NCBI GenBank assembly: GCA_029258695.1 | Contig: JARIBR010000140.1 | Coordinates: 1-13,071 of the forward strand | DNA: 13,071 nucleotides | Origin: Quadrisphaera sp. | GTDB taxonomy: Bacteria; Actinomycetota; Actinomycetes; Actinomycetales; Quadrisphaeraceae | Direction: 5' to 3' | Shown here: piece after piece, positions 1 through 6,483 of the stretch | Position numbering within the stretch: position 1 is the stretch's first letter | How the letters are laid out: the number at the start of each line of letters is the position of its first letter | Position numbers and translations under genes: made by a program | The notes under the pieces: model-generated | The model's input: only the letters and a program-made list of their open reading frames with translations | The model's database searches: none | Told to the model about the DNA's origin: nothing

Positions 1-919
1 GCGCGGTCTCCGGGTCGCGGACGAGGTCGTGGGGGTCGAGGTAGACCACCGCGAGGCCGTCGGGCTCGGCGCGCTCCAGCATCGTCGTCCACAGCCGTGA
101 CCACTCCGGCAGCGAGTGCATGCCGGCTCCGGCGGAGGTGGGCGGGGTGCGGATGCCGTGCCACGAGCAGTAGGGCGACCAGCGGTGGTCCGGGCAGGGC
201 GTCAGCGGGATCTGCACGAGCTCGCTCGCCGCCGCCGGGTCGGTGGCGGCGAACAGGTGGGAGAGGTCCTCGCCCGCGAGCGCCGCCCGGCTGGCCAGGT
301 ACGGCTCGGCGCCCAGCGGGGCCTTGCTGGCCAGCGCGCTGGAGACGTAGCGGATCTCGGGGAAGGACTCCAGCACGCCGGTGAGGCGGTGGGCGTCCTT
401 GAAGTGCGGTGTCCGAAAACCGACCGGCCGCACGCCGAGGCGCCGCTCGAAGACGTCCTGGGCCTCGCCCACCTGCGCGGTCATCTGCTCCGCGGACAGG
501 TGCCAGAACTCGCGGTCGGGGTCGAGCACGGGGTTGTCCGGGTGGGTCATGCTGTGGTTGACCAGCTCGTGGCCGGCGGCGACGGCGGCCTCGTAGGGGC
601 CGGGGTCGGCCTCGACGAGCGCGCCGACGCTGCACACCGACATCCGAGCGCCGCGGCGCGCCAGCATGTCCACCAGGGCGGGGAGGGCGTCGGTGTCGGC
701 CTGGTAGTCGAGGTCGACGGTCAGCGCCAGGCGCCGCACGCCGTCCGGGCGCGCGGCCGGCCGGCCCGGGACGTGGCCCCACAGGCTCCGGCGCGAGAGC
801 TGGCGCCGCAGCGCCCCGCCCGACGCCCGGTCCGCCACGTGCAGGGCGGCGCGCACCGGCGCTGGTCCGCGCGCTCGGTACGGACCGCCGGGACGCTCGT
901 CCGACCTCGCTCGACCCAC
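1..919 (-). CDS. Polysaccharide deacetylase family protein (partial, C-terminus beyond left edge)
   Basis: This is a NodB-fold carbohydrate esterase 4 type protein. The family removes N- or O-acetyl groups from cell-wall or extracellular glycans using a metal bound by Asp/His/His. Read on the minus strand, motif 1 appears as TVDLDYQ (about 721-701), the metal-binding motif 2 as HSMTHP (about 559-539) and motif 3 as FRTPHF (about 415-398). A late YLDPHDL segment near base 20 resembles the C-terminal His motif. No stop is reached before the left edge. The start is uncertain: I give GTG at 919, but GTG at 856 and ATG at 997 are in frame and none has a well-placed Shine-Dalgarno. I see no clear signal peptide, so location is open. 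It is divergent from the MFS gene. The family call is firm; the substrate is unknown. Confidence 0.8.
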   Translation of the reverse strand, partial: MGRARSDERPGGPYRARGPAPVRAALHVADRASGGALRRQLSRRSLWGHVPGRPAARPDGVRRLALTVDLDYQADTDALPALVDMLARRGARMSVCSVGALVEADPGPYEAAVAAGHELVNHSMTHPDNPVLDPDREFWHLSAEQMTAQVGEAQDVFERRLGVRPVGFRTPHFKDAHRLTGVLESFPEIRYVSSALASKAPLGAEPYLASRAALAGEDLSHLFAATDPAAASELVQIPLTPCPDHRWSPYCSWHGIRTPPTSAGAGMHSLPEWSRLWTTMLERAEPDGLAVVYLDPHDLVRDPETA

Positions 920-1042
920 CGTGACGACAGTAGCGGCCGGGCCGCGCCGCGTCCGGGGACCGAGCGGGGGCGTCGCCGCCGCGCGCCCCGCCGTCATCAG
1001 GGACACTGGGGGCTCCCCCGACGATCTGAGGTCTGCTCCGCC

Positions 1043-2296
1043 GTGCCCGCTGCCCTGCCCACCACCCGTGACTTCACCGCCCTGCAGGCCTCCCAGCGCG
1101 TCCGCTGGGTGGTGCTGCTCGGGGCGCTCACCGCGATCGGCGCCTTCAGCGTCGACATGTACCTGCCGGCCTTTCCCCAGCTGCGCACCGACCTCGCGAC
1201 GACCGCCGCGATGGTCCAGCTGACGCTGACGGGCACGCTCGTCGGGACCGCGATCGGCCAGCTTCTCGTCGGTCCGATGTCCGACGCGCTGGGTCGCCGC
1301 TCGCCGCTGCTCGTCGGCCTGGCCGTCCACCTGCTGGCCTCGGTGGGGTGCGCGTTCGCCCCCACGATCGAGGTGCTGGGCGCCCTGCGGCTGCTCCAGG
1401 GGCTCGGCTCGGCCGCGGCCGCCGTCACCGCGCTGGCCATGGTCCGCGACCTGTTCGACGGCGCCGGCGCCTCACGGCTGGTGGCCCGGCTGACCCTCGT
1501 GCTGGGCGCGTCCCCGATCTTCGCGCCGACGCTCGGCGGCTGGCTGCTGTCGGTGACGGACTGGCGCGGCATCTTCGGGGTGCTGGCGCTCATGGCCGGG
1601 GTGCTGCTCGTGGTCGTCGCGCTGCGCGTGCCCGAGACGCTGCCGCGCTCGCGGCGCCGGCCCGCCGGGGTGCGGGGCACCGCGAGCACCTACCTGACGC
1701 TGCTGAAGGACCGGGTGACGTGGGGCGTGGTCCTCGCCGCCGGGCTGACGAACTCCATGATCTTCAGCTACGTGACGGGGGCGCCGTTCGTGCTGCAGGA
1801 GCTCTACGGGCTCACCGCCGGGCAGTTCGCGCTGGCGTTCGCGGCGGTCGGGGTGTGCTTCGTGAGCGGGACGCAGGTCACCGCGCAGCTCGTGGCGCGC
1901 GTGGAGCCCCAGCGCCTGCTCGTCGTGGGCCTGGTCGGCGCGATGCTCAGCGGCCTGGCCCTGGTCGTCGACGTCACCGTCCACCCGGCGTCGGTGCTCG
2001 AGGTCGTGGCCCTGCTGGCTCTGGTGACCCTCTTCGTCGGCGTGGCGGCGCCGACCACGGCGGCGATCGTGCTGGGTCGCAACGGGTGGGCCGCCGGGTC
2101 GGCCGCCTCGCTCGTGGGGTTCGCCCAGTTCGGGCTCGGTGCGGCCGTGTTCCCGCTGGTCGCCCTCGTGGGGCTGCGCAGCGACATCACCGTCGGCGTC
2201 GCGGTCGCCGCCGCCGGAGCCGGCGCGCTGGTGGTGCTGGCCCTCGTCGTGCGCCCGGTGATGCGCGCCGAGCGCGCCCTCGTCACCGCCGCCTGA
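1043..2296 (+). CDS. MFS transporter, Bcr/CflA-type drug efflux
   Basis: A 417-residue, 12-helix major facilitator, the usual length for Bcr/CflA multidrug exporters, which use the proton gradient to expel small molecules across the inner membrane. The first helix carries the Bcr-like signature FSVDMYLPAFP (residues 35-45). MFS motif A is GPMSDALGRRS (77-87) in the loop after helix 2, the Arg/Gln motif RLLQGLGSA is at 116-124 in helix 4, and the antiporter motif APTLGGWL is at 161-168 in helix 5. A basic central loop (about 200-212, RSRRRP) separates the halves. I start it at GTG 1043, preceded by GAGG at 1028-1031; the open frame runs much further upstream but that part overlaps the divergent deacetylase and lacks protein character. 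The substrate cannot be inferred. Downstream lies a C-rich tract that may terminate its transcript. Confidence 0.88.
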   Translation: MPAALPTTRDFTALQASQRVRWVVLLGALTAIGAFSVDMYLPAFPQLRTDLATTAAMVQLTLTGTLVGTAIGQLLVGPMSDALGRRSPLLVGLAVHLLASVGCAFAPTIEVLGALRLLQGLGSAAAAVTALAMVRDLFDGAGASRLVARLTLVLGASPIFAPTLGGWLLSVTDWRGIFGVLALMAGVLLVVVALRVPETLPRSRRRPAGVRGTASTYLTLLKDRVTWGVVLAAGLTNSMIFSYVTGAPFVLQELYGLTAGQFALAFAAVGVCFVSGTQVTAQLVARVEPQRLLVVGLVGAMLSGLALVVDVTVHPASVLEVVALLALVTLFVGVAAPTTAAIVLGRNGWAAGSAASLVGFAQFGLGAAVFPLVALVGLRSDITVGVAVAAAGAGALVVLALVVRPVMRAERALVTAA

Positions 2297-2300
2297 GCGC

Positions 2301-2400
2301 CACCCGCGCACCCCTCCCTCCGCACCCACCCCGTCCTCCCTCTGCCCCCACACCTCTTCCACCCCTCCCACCCGCACTTCGTCTTCCACCCCTCCCACCC
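2301..2400 (+). terminator. C-rich, G-poor tract after the MFS gene; possible Rho-utilisation region
   Basis: Just past the MFS stop codon, the 100 bases 2301-2400 contain about 66 C but only about 7 G on the coding strand, while surrounding genes have balanced G and C. Such a C>G bubble in the RNA is what Rho factor loads on. There is no hairpin with a U-run here. It leads directly into the palindrome cluster. Function as a Rho-dependent terminator is inference. Confidence 0.4.
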
Positions 2401-2410
2401 GCACTTCGTC
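2355..2410. repeat. 27-base tandem direct repeat, about two copies
   Basis: The block 2355-2383, beginning TCTTCCACCCCTCCCACC and ending CACTTCGTC, recurs exactly at 2382-2410, a period of 27. The copies end in CACTTCGTC, which is the left half of the palindrome found next door at 2401. The first copy therefore holds an orphan half-palindrome (2374-2383), and the second runs into the full palindrome. Confidence 0.85.
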
Positions 2411-2462
2411 GACGAAGTGCTCCTCGGAGCCGCCCCTCGGCGACACTTCGTCGACGAAGTGC
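2401..2462. repeat. Palindrome cluster 1: two palindromes spaced 42 bases
   Basis: A perfect 20-base palindrome GCACTTCGTCGACGAAGTGC lies at 2401-2420, and an 18-base perfect copy (same core, first base changed) at 2444-2461. Equivalent positions are 42 bases apart, with a 22-base linker. As RNA or single-stranded DNA each can fold into an 8-bp stem with a TCGA loop. The cluster lies between the MFS gene and the small membrane protein, outside coding sequence. It is inverted relative to cluster 2: read on the minus strand its linker ends CCGAGGAGCACT, against CCGAGCAGCACT in cluster 2, and both clusters then run into a GGTGGG-rich edge. It may be an extragenic palindromic repeat, a terminator or a protein-binding site; the sequence does not decide. 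Confidence 0.85.
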
Positions 2463-2555
2463 GGGCGGGGGGGCGGGATTCGGGGTGGCGCGCGGGTGGA
2501 GCAGCGGGCGCGTCGGAGCCGGCCGAGGCCGGGTGCGCGGAGGTTGACTGGACCC

Positions 2556-3107
2556 GTGGGACGACGCAGCGCGCGAGGACCCCTGGCCACGGTGGTGCGC
2601 GCCGCCGCTGCTGCCCCCGACGGCGCCCCGCCCCAGCTGGCGCGCGCGGCGCTGCTGGTCTGGGTGCAGGCGGCGCTGGTGCTGCTGCTCGGCCTCGTGG
2701 GCGCGCTGACCGACGGGGTGATGAGCACCGCGCTGACGTCGACGAACGCCCTGGGTGATCGCGTCGTCCCCAGCGCGGGGCTGCTCGCCGTGACGATCAC
2801 GCTCCACCTGCTCGGCGCCCTCCTGGTCATCGCCGGCGCGGCGGTGCTCACGGCCTTCCTGCGCCGAGGGCACCGCTGGACCCGCGTGGTCGTCCTCGTC
2901 CTGGCGGTGGCGCGCGGCGTCGGGCTCGTCACCGCCCTGCTGGCCACGGCGATCGTCGTGGTGAACGGTCCGACGCTGCTGGTGCCCGTGGCCCCGCCGT
3001 GGTGGTCGACCCTCGGCGCGGCGCTCAGTGCGGCCCTGTTCGCCCGGATGCTCGCCGACCTGTACGGCCCCGCGGCCACCGCCTGGTTCGCGTCACGTCA
3101 CGCATGA
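2556..3107 (+). CDS. Small four-helix membrane protein of unknown function (paralogue of the protein at 5864)
   Basis: A 183-residue protein of no family I recognise. Four hydrophobic segments are visible at about residues 31-52, 74-102, 108-136 and 149-168, so it should sit in the cytoplasmic membrane. Its second half shares RxGxxW-x-RVV (103-112), VNGP (136-139) and AWFA (176-179) with the 205-residue protein encoded at 5864-6481, at identical spacing, so the two are paralogues. I prefer GTG 2556 because GGAGG lies at 2539-2543; GTG 2496 and TTG 2544 are also in frame. It stands alone, bracketed on both sides by palindrome clusters, and converges on the dehydrogenase. It could be a small membrane-stress or hypothetical membrane protein; I assign no role. 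Confidence 0.7.
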   Translation: MGRRSARGPLATVVRAAAAAPDGAPPQLARAALLVWVQAALVLLLGLVGALTDGVMSTALTSTNALGDRVVPSAGLLAVTITLHLLGALLVIAGAAVLTAFLRRGHRWTRVVVLVLAVARGVGLVTALLATAIVVVNGPTLLVPVAPPWWSTLGAALSAALFARMLADLYGPAATAWFASRHA

Positions 3108-3123
3108 GCCTCGACGCGCCACC

Positions 3124-3227
3124 GCACTGAGTCGACGAAGTGCTGGCCCATGGCGGCGCCGAGCAGCACTGAGTCGACCAAGTGCTGGCCCATGGGCCCG
3201 CCGAGCAGCACTTCGTCGACGAAGTGC
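3124..3227. repeat. Palindrome cluster 2: three palindromes in a 42-base tandem array
   Basis: Three related 20-mers begin at 3124, 3166 and 3208, exactly 42 bases apart. The first is GCACTGAGTCGACGAAGTGC, the second GCACTGAGTCGACCAAGTGC, and the third is the perfect palindrome GCACTTCGTCGACGAAGTGC identical to the copy at 2401. The two 22-base linkers are nearly the same (both begin TGGCCCATGG and end CCGAGCA). The first two copies share the same change in the left arm, so they probably arose by unit duplication. The array fills the 130-base gap between two converging genes, where it might stop transcription from both sides, but copies 1 and 2 are poor hairpins. Confidence 0.88.
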
Positions 3228-3237
3228 TGGGTGGGGG

Positions 3238-4080
3238 TCAGCGCCGGTCGGGACGACGGGTGGTGGCGGCGAGCGCCAGGAGCCGCCGGGGCGTGACGCC
3301 GAGCACCGCCACCGCGCAGCGGTAGAACGCGCTGGGGACCACCACCGCTCGCCCTCGCGCCGCACCGCGCAGCCCCTCGCGGGCCACGAGCGTGGGCGTC
3401 ATCCACAGCGGCCACGGCTGCCTGACCGTCGCGATGGACGCGCGGGCGTGGAACTCCGTGCGCACGTAGCCCGGGCACACCGCCGTCGCGCTCACGCCGG
3501 TGCCGGTGAGCTCGACGGCGAGGGACTCCATGAACCGCGTGGCCCACGCCTTCGCCGACGAGTACGTGCCCAGCGGGACGAAGCCGGCCACCGAGGAGAC
3601 CGTGATGATGGCCCCACGGCCCCGCTCGACCATCGCGCGCGCGGCCGGCTGGGTGACGACGAGGACCGCGCGCACCAGCACGTCGAGCAGCCGCTCCTCC
3701 TCGCCCGGCCCGGAGTCGAGCAGGCCGGCCGCGAGCCCGAACCCGGCGTTGTTGACGAGCACGTCCACCGGCGCGGAGCGGCTTCCAGCCCGCCGCGCCA
3801 CGCGCTGCGTCGCCTCCGGGTCGGACAGGTCGGCGGCGAGCACCTCGACGGAGACCCCGTAGGTCGCGCGCAGCCGCGTGGCCGCGGCCTCGAGGCGCGG
3901 GGCGTCACGGGCGACGAGGACGAGGTCGTGGCCGGCGGCGGCCAGCTGCTCGACGAACGCCGCCCCGATCCCCGAGGTGGCGCCGGTGACCAGCGCGGTG
4001 CCGGGCCCCGGCTCGACCGAGGCGATCCGCGCGGTGGCCAGGCCGCGGGAGGTGACGGTGAGGTTCTCGGGTGTCGACAT
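3238..4080 (-). CDS. SDR-family NAD(P)-dependent oxidoreductase
   Basis: A 280-residue classical short-chain dehydrogenase/reductase with a Rossmann fold that transfers hydride between a nicotinamide cofactor and a carbonyl or alcohol. Visible motifs are the cofactor glycine motif TGATSGIG (32-39), an acidic DL pair that fits the adenine-pocket position (84-85), NNAG (110-113), the catalytic-region serines in VSSVAG (161-166) and the YxxxK pair Y173/K177. The Ser-to-Tyr gap is shorter than in the textbook pattern, as in some actinobacterial members. The C-terminal 50 residues, basic and partly hydrophobic, are beyond the core fold. I start it at ATG 4080, which is followed by a normal lead-in; the frame extends upstream to 4227 but would run through the divergent exonuclease gene. 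No Shine-Dalgarno is present, but a -10 box lies 7 bases upstream, suggesting a leaderless transcript. The substrate is unknown. Confidence 0.9.
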   Translation of the reverse strand: MSTPENLTVTSRGLATARIASVEPGPGTALVTGATSGIGAAFVEQLAAAGHDLVLVARDAPRLEAAATRLRATYGVSVEVLAADLSDPEATQRVARRAGSRSAPVDVLVNNAGFGLAAGLLDSGPGEEERLLDVLVRAVLVVTQPAARAMVERGRGAIITVSSVAGFVPLGTYSSAKAWATRFMESLAVELTGTGVSATAVCPGYVRTEFHARASIATVRQPWPLWMTPTLVAREGLRGAARGRAVVVPSAFYRCAVAVLGVTPRRLLALAATTRRPDRR

Positions 4081-4087
4081 GAGGGGA

Positions 4088-4093
4088 ACGGTA
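4088..4093 (-). promoter_or_regulatory. Putative -10 box for a leaderless dehydrogenase transcript
   Basis: On the minus strand this reads TACCGT, a TANNNT-type -10 element, ending exactly 7 bases before ATG 4080. That places the transcription start at or next to the A of the start codon. No Shine-Dalgarno exists between box and ATG, and no convincing -35 is seen. Confidence 0.45.
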
Positions 4094-4101
4094 GGCGCGA
4101 C

Positions 4102-4107
4102 TAGCGT
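4102..4107 (+). promoter_or_regulatory. Putative -10 box for a leaderless exonuclease III transcript
   Basis: TAGCGT fits the TANNNT -10 pattern and ends 7 bases before ATG 4115, the same distance as its mirror partner on the other strand. The seven bases CACCGCC contain no ribosome-binding site. A leaderless mRNA is the simplest reading; no clear -35 is seen. Confidence 0.5.
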
Positions 4108-4114
4108 CACCGCC

Positions 4115-4960
4115 ATGCGCCTGGCCACCTGGAACGTCAACTCCGCCCGTGCCCGCGTCGACCGCATCGCCGCGTGGCTCGAGCGCTCCGACGTCGACGT
4201 CGTGGCGCTGCAGGAGACCAAGTGCAAGGACGCCCAGTTCCCCGCGGAGCGCTTCGAGGCCCTCGGCTACGAGGTGGCGCACCACGGCTTCAGCCAGTGG
4301 AACGGCGTGGCCCTGCTCTCCCGCGTGGGTCTGGAGGACGTGGAGGTCGGCTTCCCCGGGATGCCGGCGTGGGCCCCGCCGGCCCCGCCGCTGCCCGACG
4401 ACGCGCCGGGGGGAGCCGAGCAGCCCGCCGCGCCCGAGCCCGTCCACGAGGCTCGTGCCCTCGGGGCCACGTGCGGCGGGGTGCGGGTGTGGAGCCTGTA
4501 CGTGCCCAACGGCCGGGGCCTGGACGACCCTCACCTGGCGTACAAGCTGGAGTGGCTGGCGGCCCTGCGGAACGCGGGCGCGCAGTGGCTCGAGCAGCGC
4601 CCGGACCAGCAGATCGCCCTGACCGGCGACCTGAACGTGGCTCCCCGCGACGAGGACGTGTGGGACATGGCGGTCTTCGACGGCTCCACCCACGTCAGCG
4701 ACGAGGAGCGCGCCGCCTTCACAGCGCTCACCGACGCCGGTTTCGCCGACGTGGTGCGCCCGCTCCTGCCCGGCCCCGGCGTCTACACGTTCTGGGACTA
4801 CCAGCAGCTGCGCTTCCCCAAGAAGCAGGGGATGCGCATCGACTTCGTGCTCGCCTCCCCCGCGCTCGCGGAGCGCGTGGAGGGGGCCTCGATCGACCGG
4901 GACGAGCGCAAGGGCAAGGGTGCCTCGGACCACGCCCCGGTCGTCGTCGACCTCGGATGA
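4115..4960 (+). CDS. xth: Exodeoxyribonuclease III (ExoIII/AP endonuclease family)
   Basis: A 281-residue member of the exonuclease III / endonuclease-exonuclease-phosphatase superfamily. It cuts DNA 5' of abasic sites and trims 3' ends in base-excision repair, with Mg2+, in the cytoplasm. Family residues are all present: N7 in TWNVNS, E34 in LQETK, Y129 in SLYVPNGR, D172 and N174 in GDLNVAP, W227/D228 in TFWDY, and D272-H273 in the terminal SDHAP. Residues about 84-110 form a Pro/Ala/acidic insert (PAWAPPAPPLPDD...) between two core strands that I do not expect in standard members. The start at ATG 4115 gives the correct MRLATWNVNS N-terminus. Its stop overlaps the start of the hydrolase gene by ATGA, so the two are probably translated together. 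Confidence 0.95.
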   Translation: MRLATWNVNSARARVDRIAAWLERSDVDVVALQETKCKDAQFPAERFEALGYEVAHHGFSQWNGVALLSRVGLEDVEVGFPGMPAWAPPAPPLPDDAPGGAEQPAAPEPVHEARALGATCGGVRVWSLYVPNGRGLDDPHLAYKLEWLAALRNAGAQWLEQRPDQQIALTGDLNVAPRDEDVWDMAVFDGSTHVSDEERAAFTALTDAGFADVVRPLLPGPGVYTFWDYQQLRFPKKQGMRIDFVLASPALAERVEGASIDRDERKGKGASDHAPVVVDLG

Positions 4961-5856
4961 CCCCGGCCCCGGACCCGCGGCAGCGTCCGCCGTGGCGCCG
5001 GGAGGAGGTCCGCGCCGCCGACGGCACCGCGCTGGCGGCCTACCGCCTCGGGGAAGCGGCCGAGAGCGCCGACGTCACCGTCGTCATCGCCCACGGCTGG
5101 ACGCTCACGGCCGCCGCGTGGGACGCCGTGGCCCATCGCCTGGTGGACCAGCGGCCCCACGCCGCGGTGGTGGCGTACGACCAGCGCGGCCACGGCGCCT
5201 CCGAGCCCGGGGACGCCTCCGCGACGATGGCGCTGCTCGCCGCGGACCTCACGGCCGTGGTCTCGGCGTGCGCTCCCGCCGGCCCGCTCGTCCTCGCCGG
5301 GCACTCCATGGGCGGCATGGCCCTGATCGTGGCGGTCGGCGAGACCCCCTCGCTGCTGACCGGCCGTCCCAGCGCGGTGCTGCTCTGCTCCACCACCGCG
5401 GGCGGCCCCCGGTGGCTGGGCACGAAGGCGCGGGCGGCGCCGCTCATGCAGGCGCTCGCCCTCCTGCCGCCGCACCTGCACGTGCGCCGGGTGCCCCCGC
5501 GGGTGCTCGCACGGGTCAGCTACGCGCCGGCCACCGCGCTCGACGTGGTGGCGGGGACCAACGCGGCGATGGGAGACCTCTCGCTGCGCTCGGTGGGCGC
5601 CTGGTTCGGCGCGTTCAACGCCCACGACGCCGGCGACGTCCTGCCGGCGCTCGCGGCCACGGGGATCCCGGTGACCGTCCTCGTGGGCGACGCCGACCGG
5701 CTCACCCCGCCGGAGAACTCCTCCGCGCTCGCCGACGCCCTGCCCGACGCGAGGTTGCGCGTGGTGCCGGGCGCCGGCCACATGCTCTTCGTCGAGCGCC
5801 CCGACGTGGTGGCCGAGGAGATCGCCGCCCTCGTCGACCACACCCTCCGGCCATGA
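4957..5856 (+). CDS. Alpha/beta-fold hydrolase
   Basis: A 299-residue soluble alpha/beta hydrolase. The oxyanion-hole motif HGW is at 46-48, a DQRGHG segment follows at 75-80, the nucleophile elbow GHSMGG is at 115-120 with S117, the acid is in GDADRLTP (probably D247) and the catalytic His is in GAGHMLF (H275). A helical lid region lies at about 145-225. Such enzymes cut esters, lactones, epoxides or C-C bonds; the motifs do not tell which. It starts within the exonuclease III stop (ATGA) and ends 7 bases before the small membrane protein, so the three genes look like one operon, although no functional link with DNA repair is evident. Confidence 0.9.
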   Translation: MTPAPDPRQRPPWRREEVRAADGTALAAYRLGEAAESADVTVVIAHGWTLTAAAWDAVAHRLVDQRPHAAVVAYDQRGHGASEPGDASATMALLAADLTAVVSACAPAGPLVLAGHSMGGMALIVAVGETPSLLTGRPSAVLLCSTTAGGPRWLGTKARAAPLMQALALLPPHLHVRRVPPRVLARVSYAPATALDVVAGTNAAMGDLSLRSVGAWFGAFNAHDAGDVLPALAATGIPVTVLVGDADRLTPPENSSALADALPDARLRVVPGAGHMLFVERPDVVAEEIAALVDHTLRP

Positions 5857-5863
5857 TGGCTCC

Positions 5864-6481
5864 ATGAGCGACACGTCAGCGCCTACCATCTCGAGGCCCC
5901 GGACGGTCTCGACAGCCATCACCCTGGTCTGGGTGGCCCTCGGGCTGTGGGTGCTGGGGACAGCGCTCGACCTGGTCTCCGTGGTGACGGGCGACCTCAC
6001 CGTTGCCCTCGACGCGAGCGCACCCGGGGGCGAGCCGATCCCCGCGCGGACGCGGGGCGTCGTGCTCGCGGTCGTCCTGGTCGTGACCGGCGTCATCAGC
6101 CTGCTCTGCACCGGGTTCGGCGTGCTGCTGGCGATGATGCTGCGCGCCGGGCGTTCGTGGCCGCGGGTGGTGCTGGCCGTCATCGCGGGGCTGTACGCGC
6201 TCGGGCTCCTGCTCAGCGCCGGGCTGGCGGTCGTCTACGCCGTCAACGGCCCCTCGGCCCTCCTCCCCACCTCCCCGACCGACGTCAGCGTCGTCGTCGA
6301 CGTCCTCATGACCGCCGCGCTCGTGGCCTCCGTCGTGCTGCTGTTCAGGCGTCCCTCCAGCGCCTGGTTCGCCGAGCGCCGGGCGCAGCGGCTGCGAGCT
6401 GACGGCCAGAAGGGGGTCGGTCTCCCCGGTGGCGAGGGCTGGTTCCCCCAGGGCGGGCAGCAGCCGGACCGCTACCGCTGA
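5864..6481 (+). CDS. Four-helix membrane protein of unknown function (paralogue of the protein at 2556)
   Basis: A 205-residue protein with hydrophobic segments at about 16-41, 64-94, 99-127 and 142-161, a short N-terminal tail and a basic/Gly/Gln-rich C-terminal tail (about 162-205) that is probably cytoplasmic. It shares RxGxxW-x-RVV (94-103), VNGP (127-130) and AWFA (167-170) with the protein at 2556-3107: from Trp to Asn is 29 residues and from Asn to Trp 40 in both. ATG 5864 follows the hydrolase stop by 7 bases. It has no good ribosome-binding site, but CATGAT 6 bases upstream could be a weak -10, so either translational coupling or its own leaderless start is possible. I do not recognise a named family. 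Confidence 0.8.
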   Translation: MSDTSAPTISRPRTVSTAITLVWVALGLWVLGTALDLVSVVTGDLTVALDASAPGGEPIPARTRGVVLAVVLVVTGVISLLCTGFGVLLAMMLRAGRSWPRVVLAVIAGLYALGLLLSAGLAVVYAVNGPSALLPTSPTDVSVVVDVLMTAALVASVVLLFRRPSSAWFAERRAQRLRADGQKGVGLPGGEGWFPQGGQQPDRYR

Positions 6482-6483
6482 GC

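Noticed and set aside
401..410. GAAGTGC inside the deacetylase gene as another palindrome-family copy
   Set aside because: Only the right half is present and it lies in coding sequence, so a chance match is likely.
1008..1019. GGGGG/CCCCC hairpin between the deacetylase and the exporter
   Set aside because: The stem is short, with almost no loop, and is easily expected by chance at this GC content; no role can be argued.
116..1042. Upstream extension of the MFS reading frame
   Set aside because: The translation lacks membrane or domain character and lies antisense to the deacetylase, whose NodB motifs are clear; GTG 1043 gives the normal family length.
1472..3079. Long minus-strand open frame across the MFS gene, repeats and small membrane protein
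   Set aside because: It crosses repeats and the antisense of a clear transporter; the sequence is compositionally biased with no recognisable domain.
3124..3227. CRISPR array: 20-base repeats separated by 22-base spacers
   Set aside because: Only three units, the linkers are near-identical rather than unique, the repeat is itself a full palindrome, and no cas gene is present.
3098..3365. Short minus-strand open frames containing repeated HFVDEV- or LRRLSA-like peptides
   Set aside because: The peptide repeats are simply the palindrome array read through; they cover the end of the dehydrogenase gene in the wrong frame and have no start signals.
4081..4227. Longer dehydrogenase start at 4227
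   Set aside because: The extra 49 residues are antisense to the exonuclease III N-terminus, and the Rossmann fold is complete from ATG 4080.
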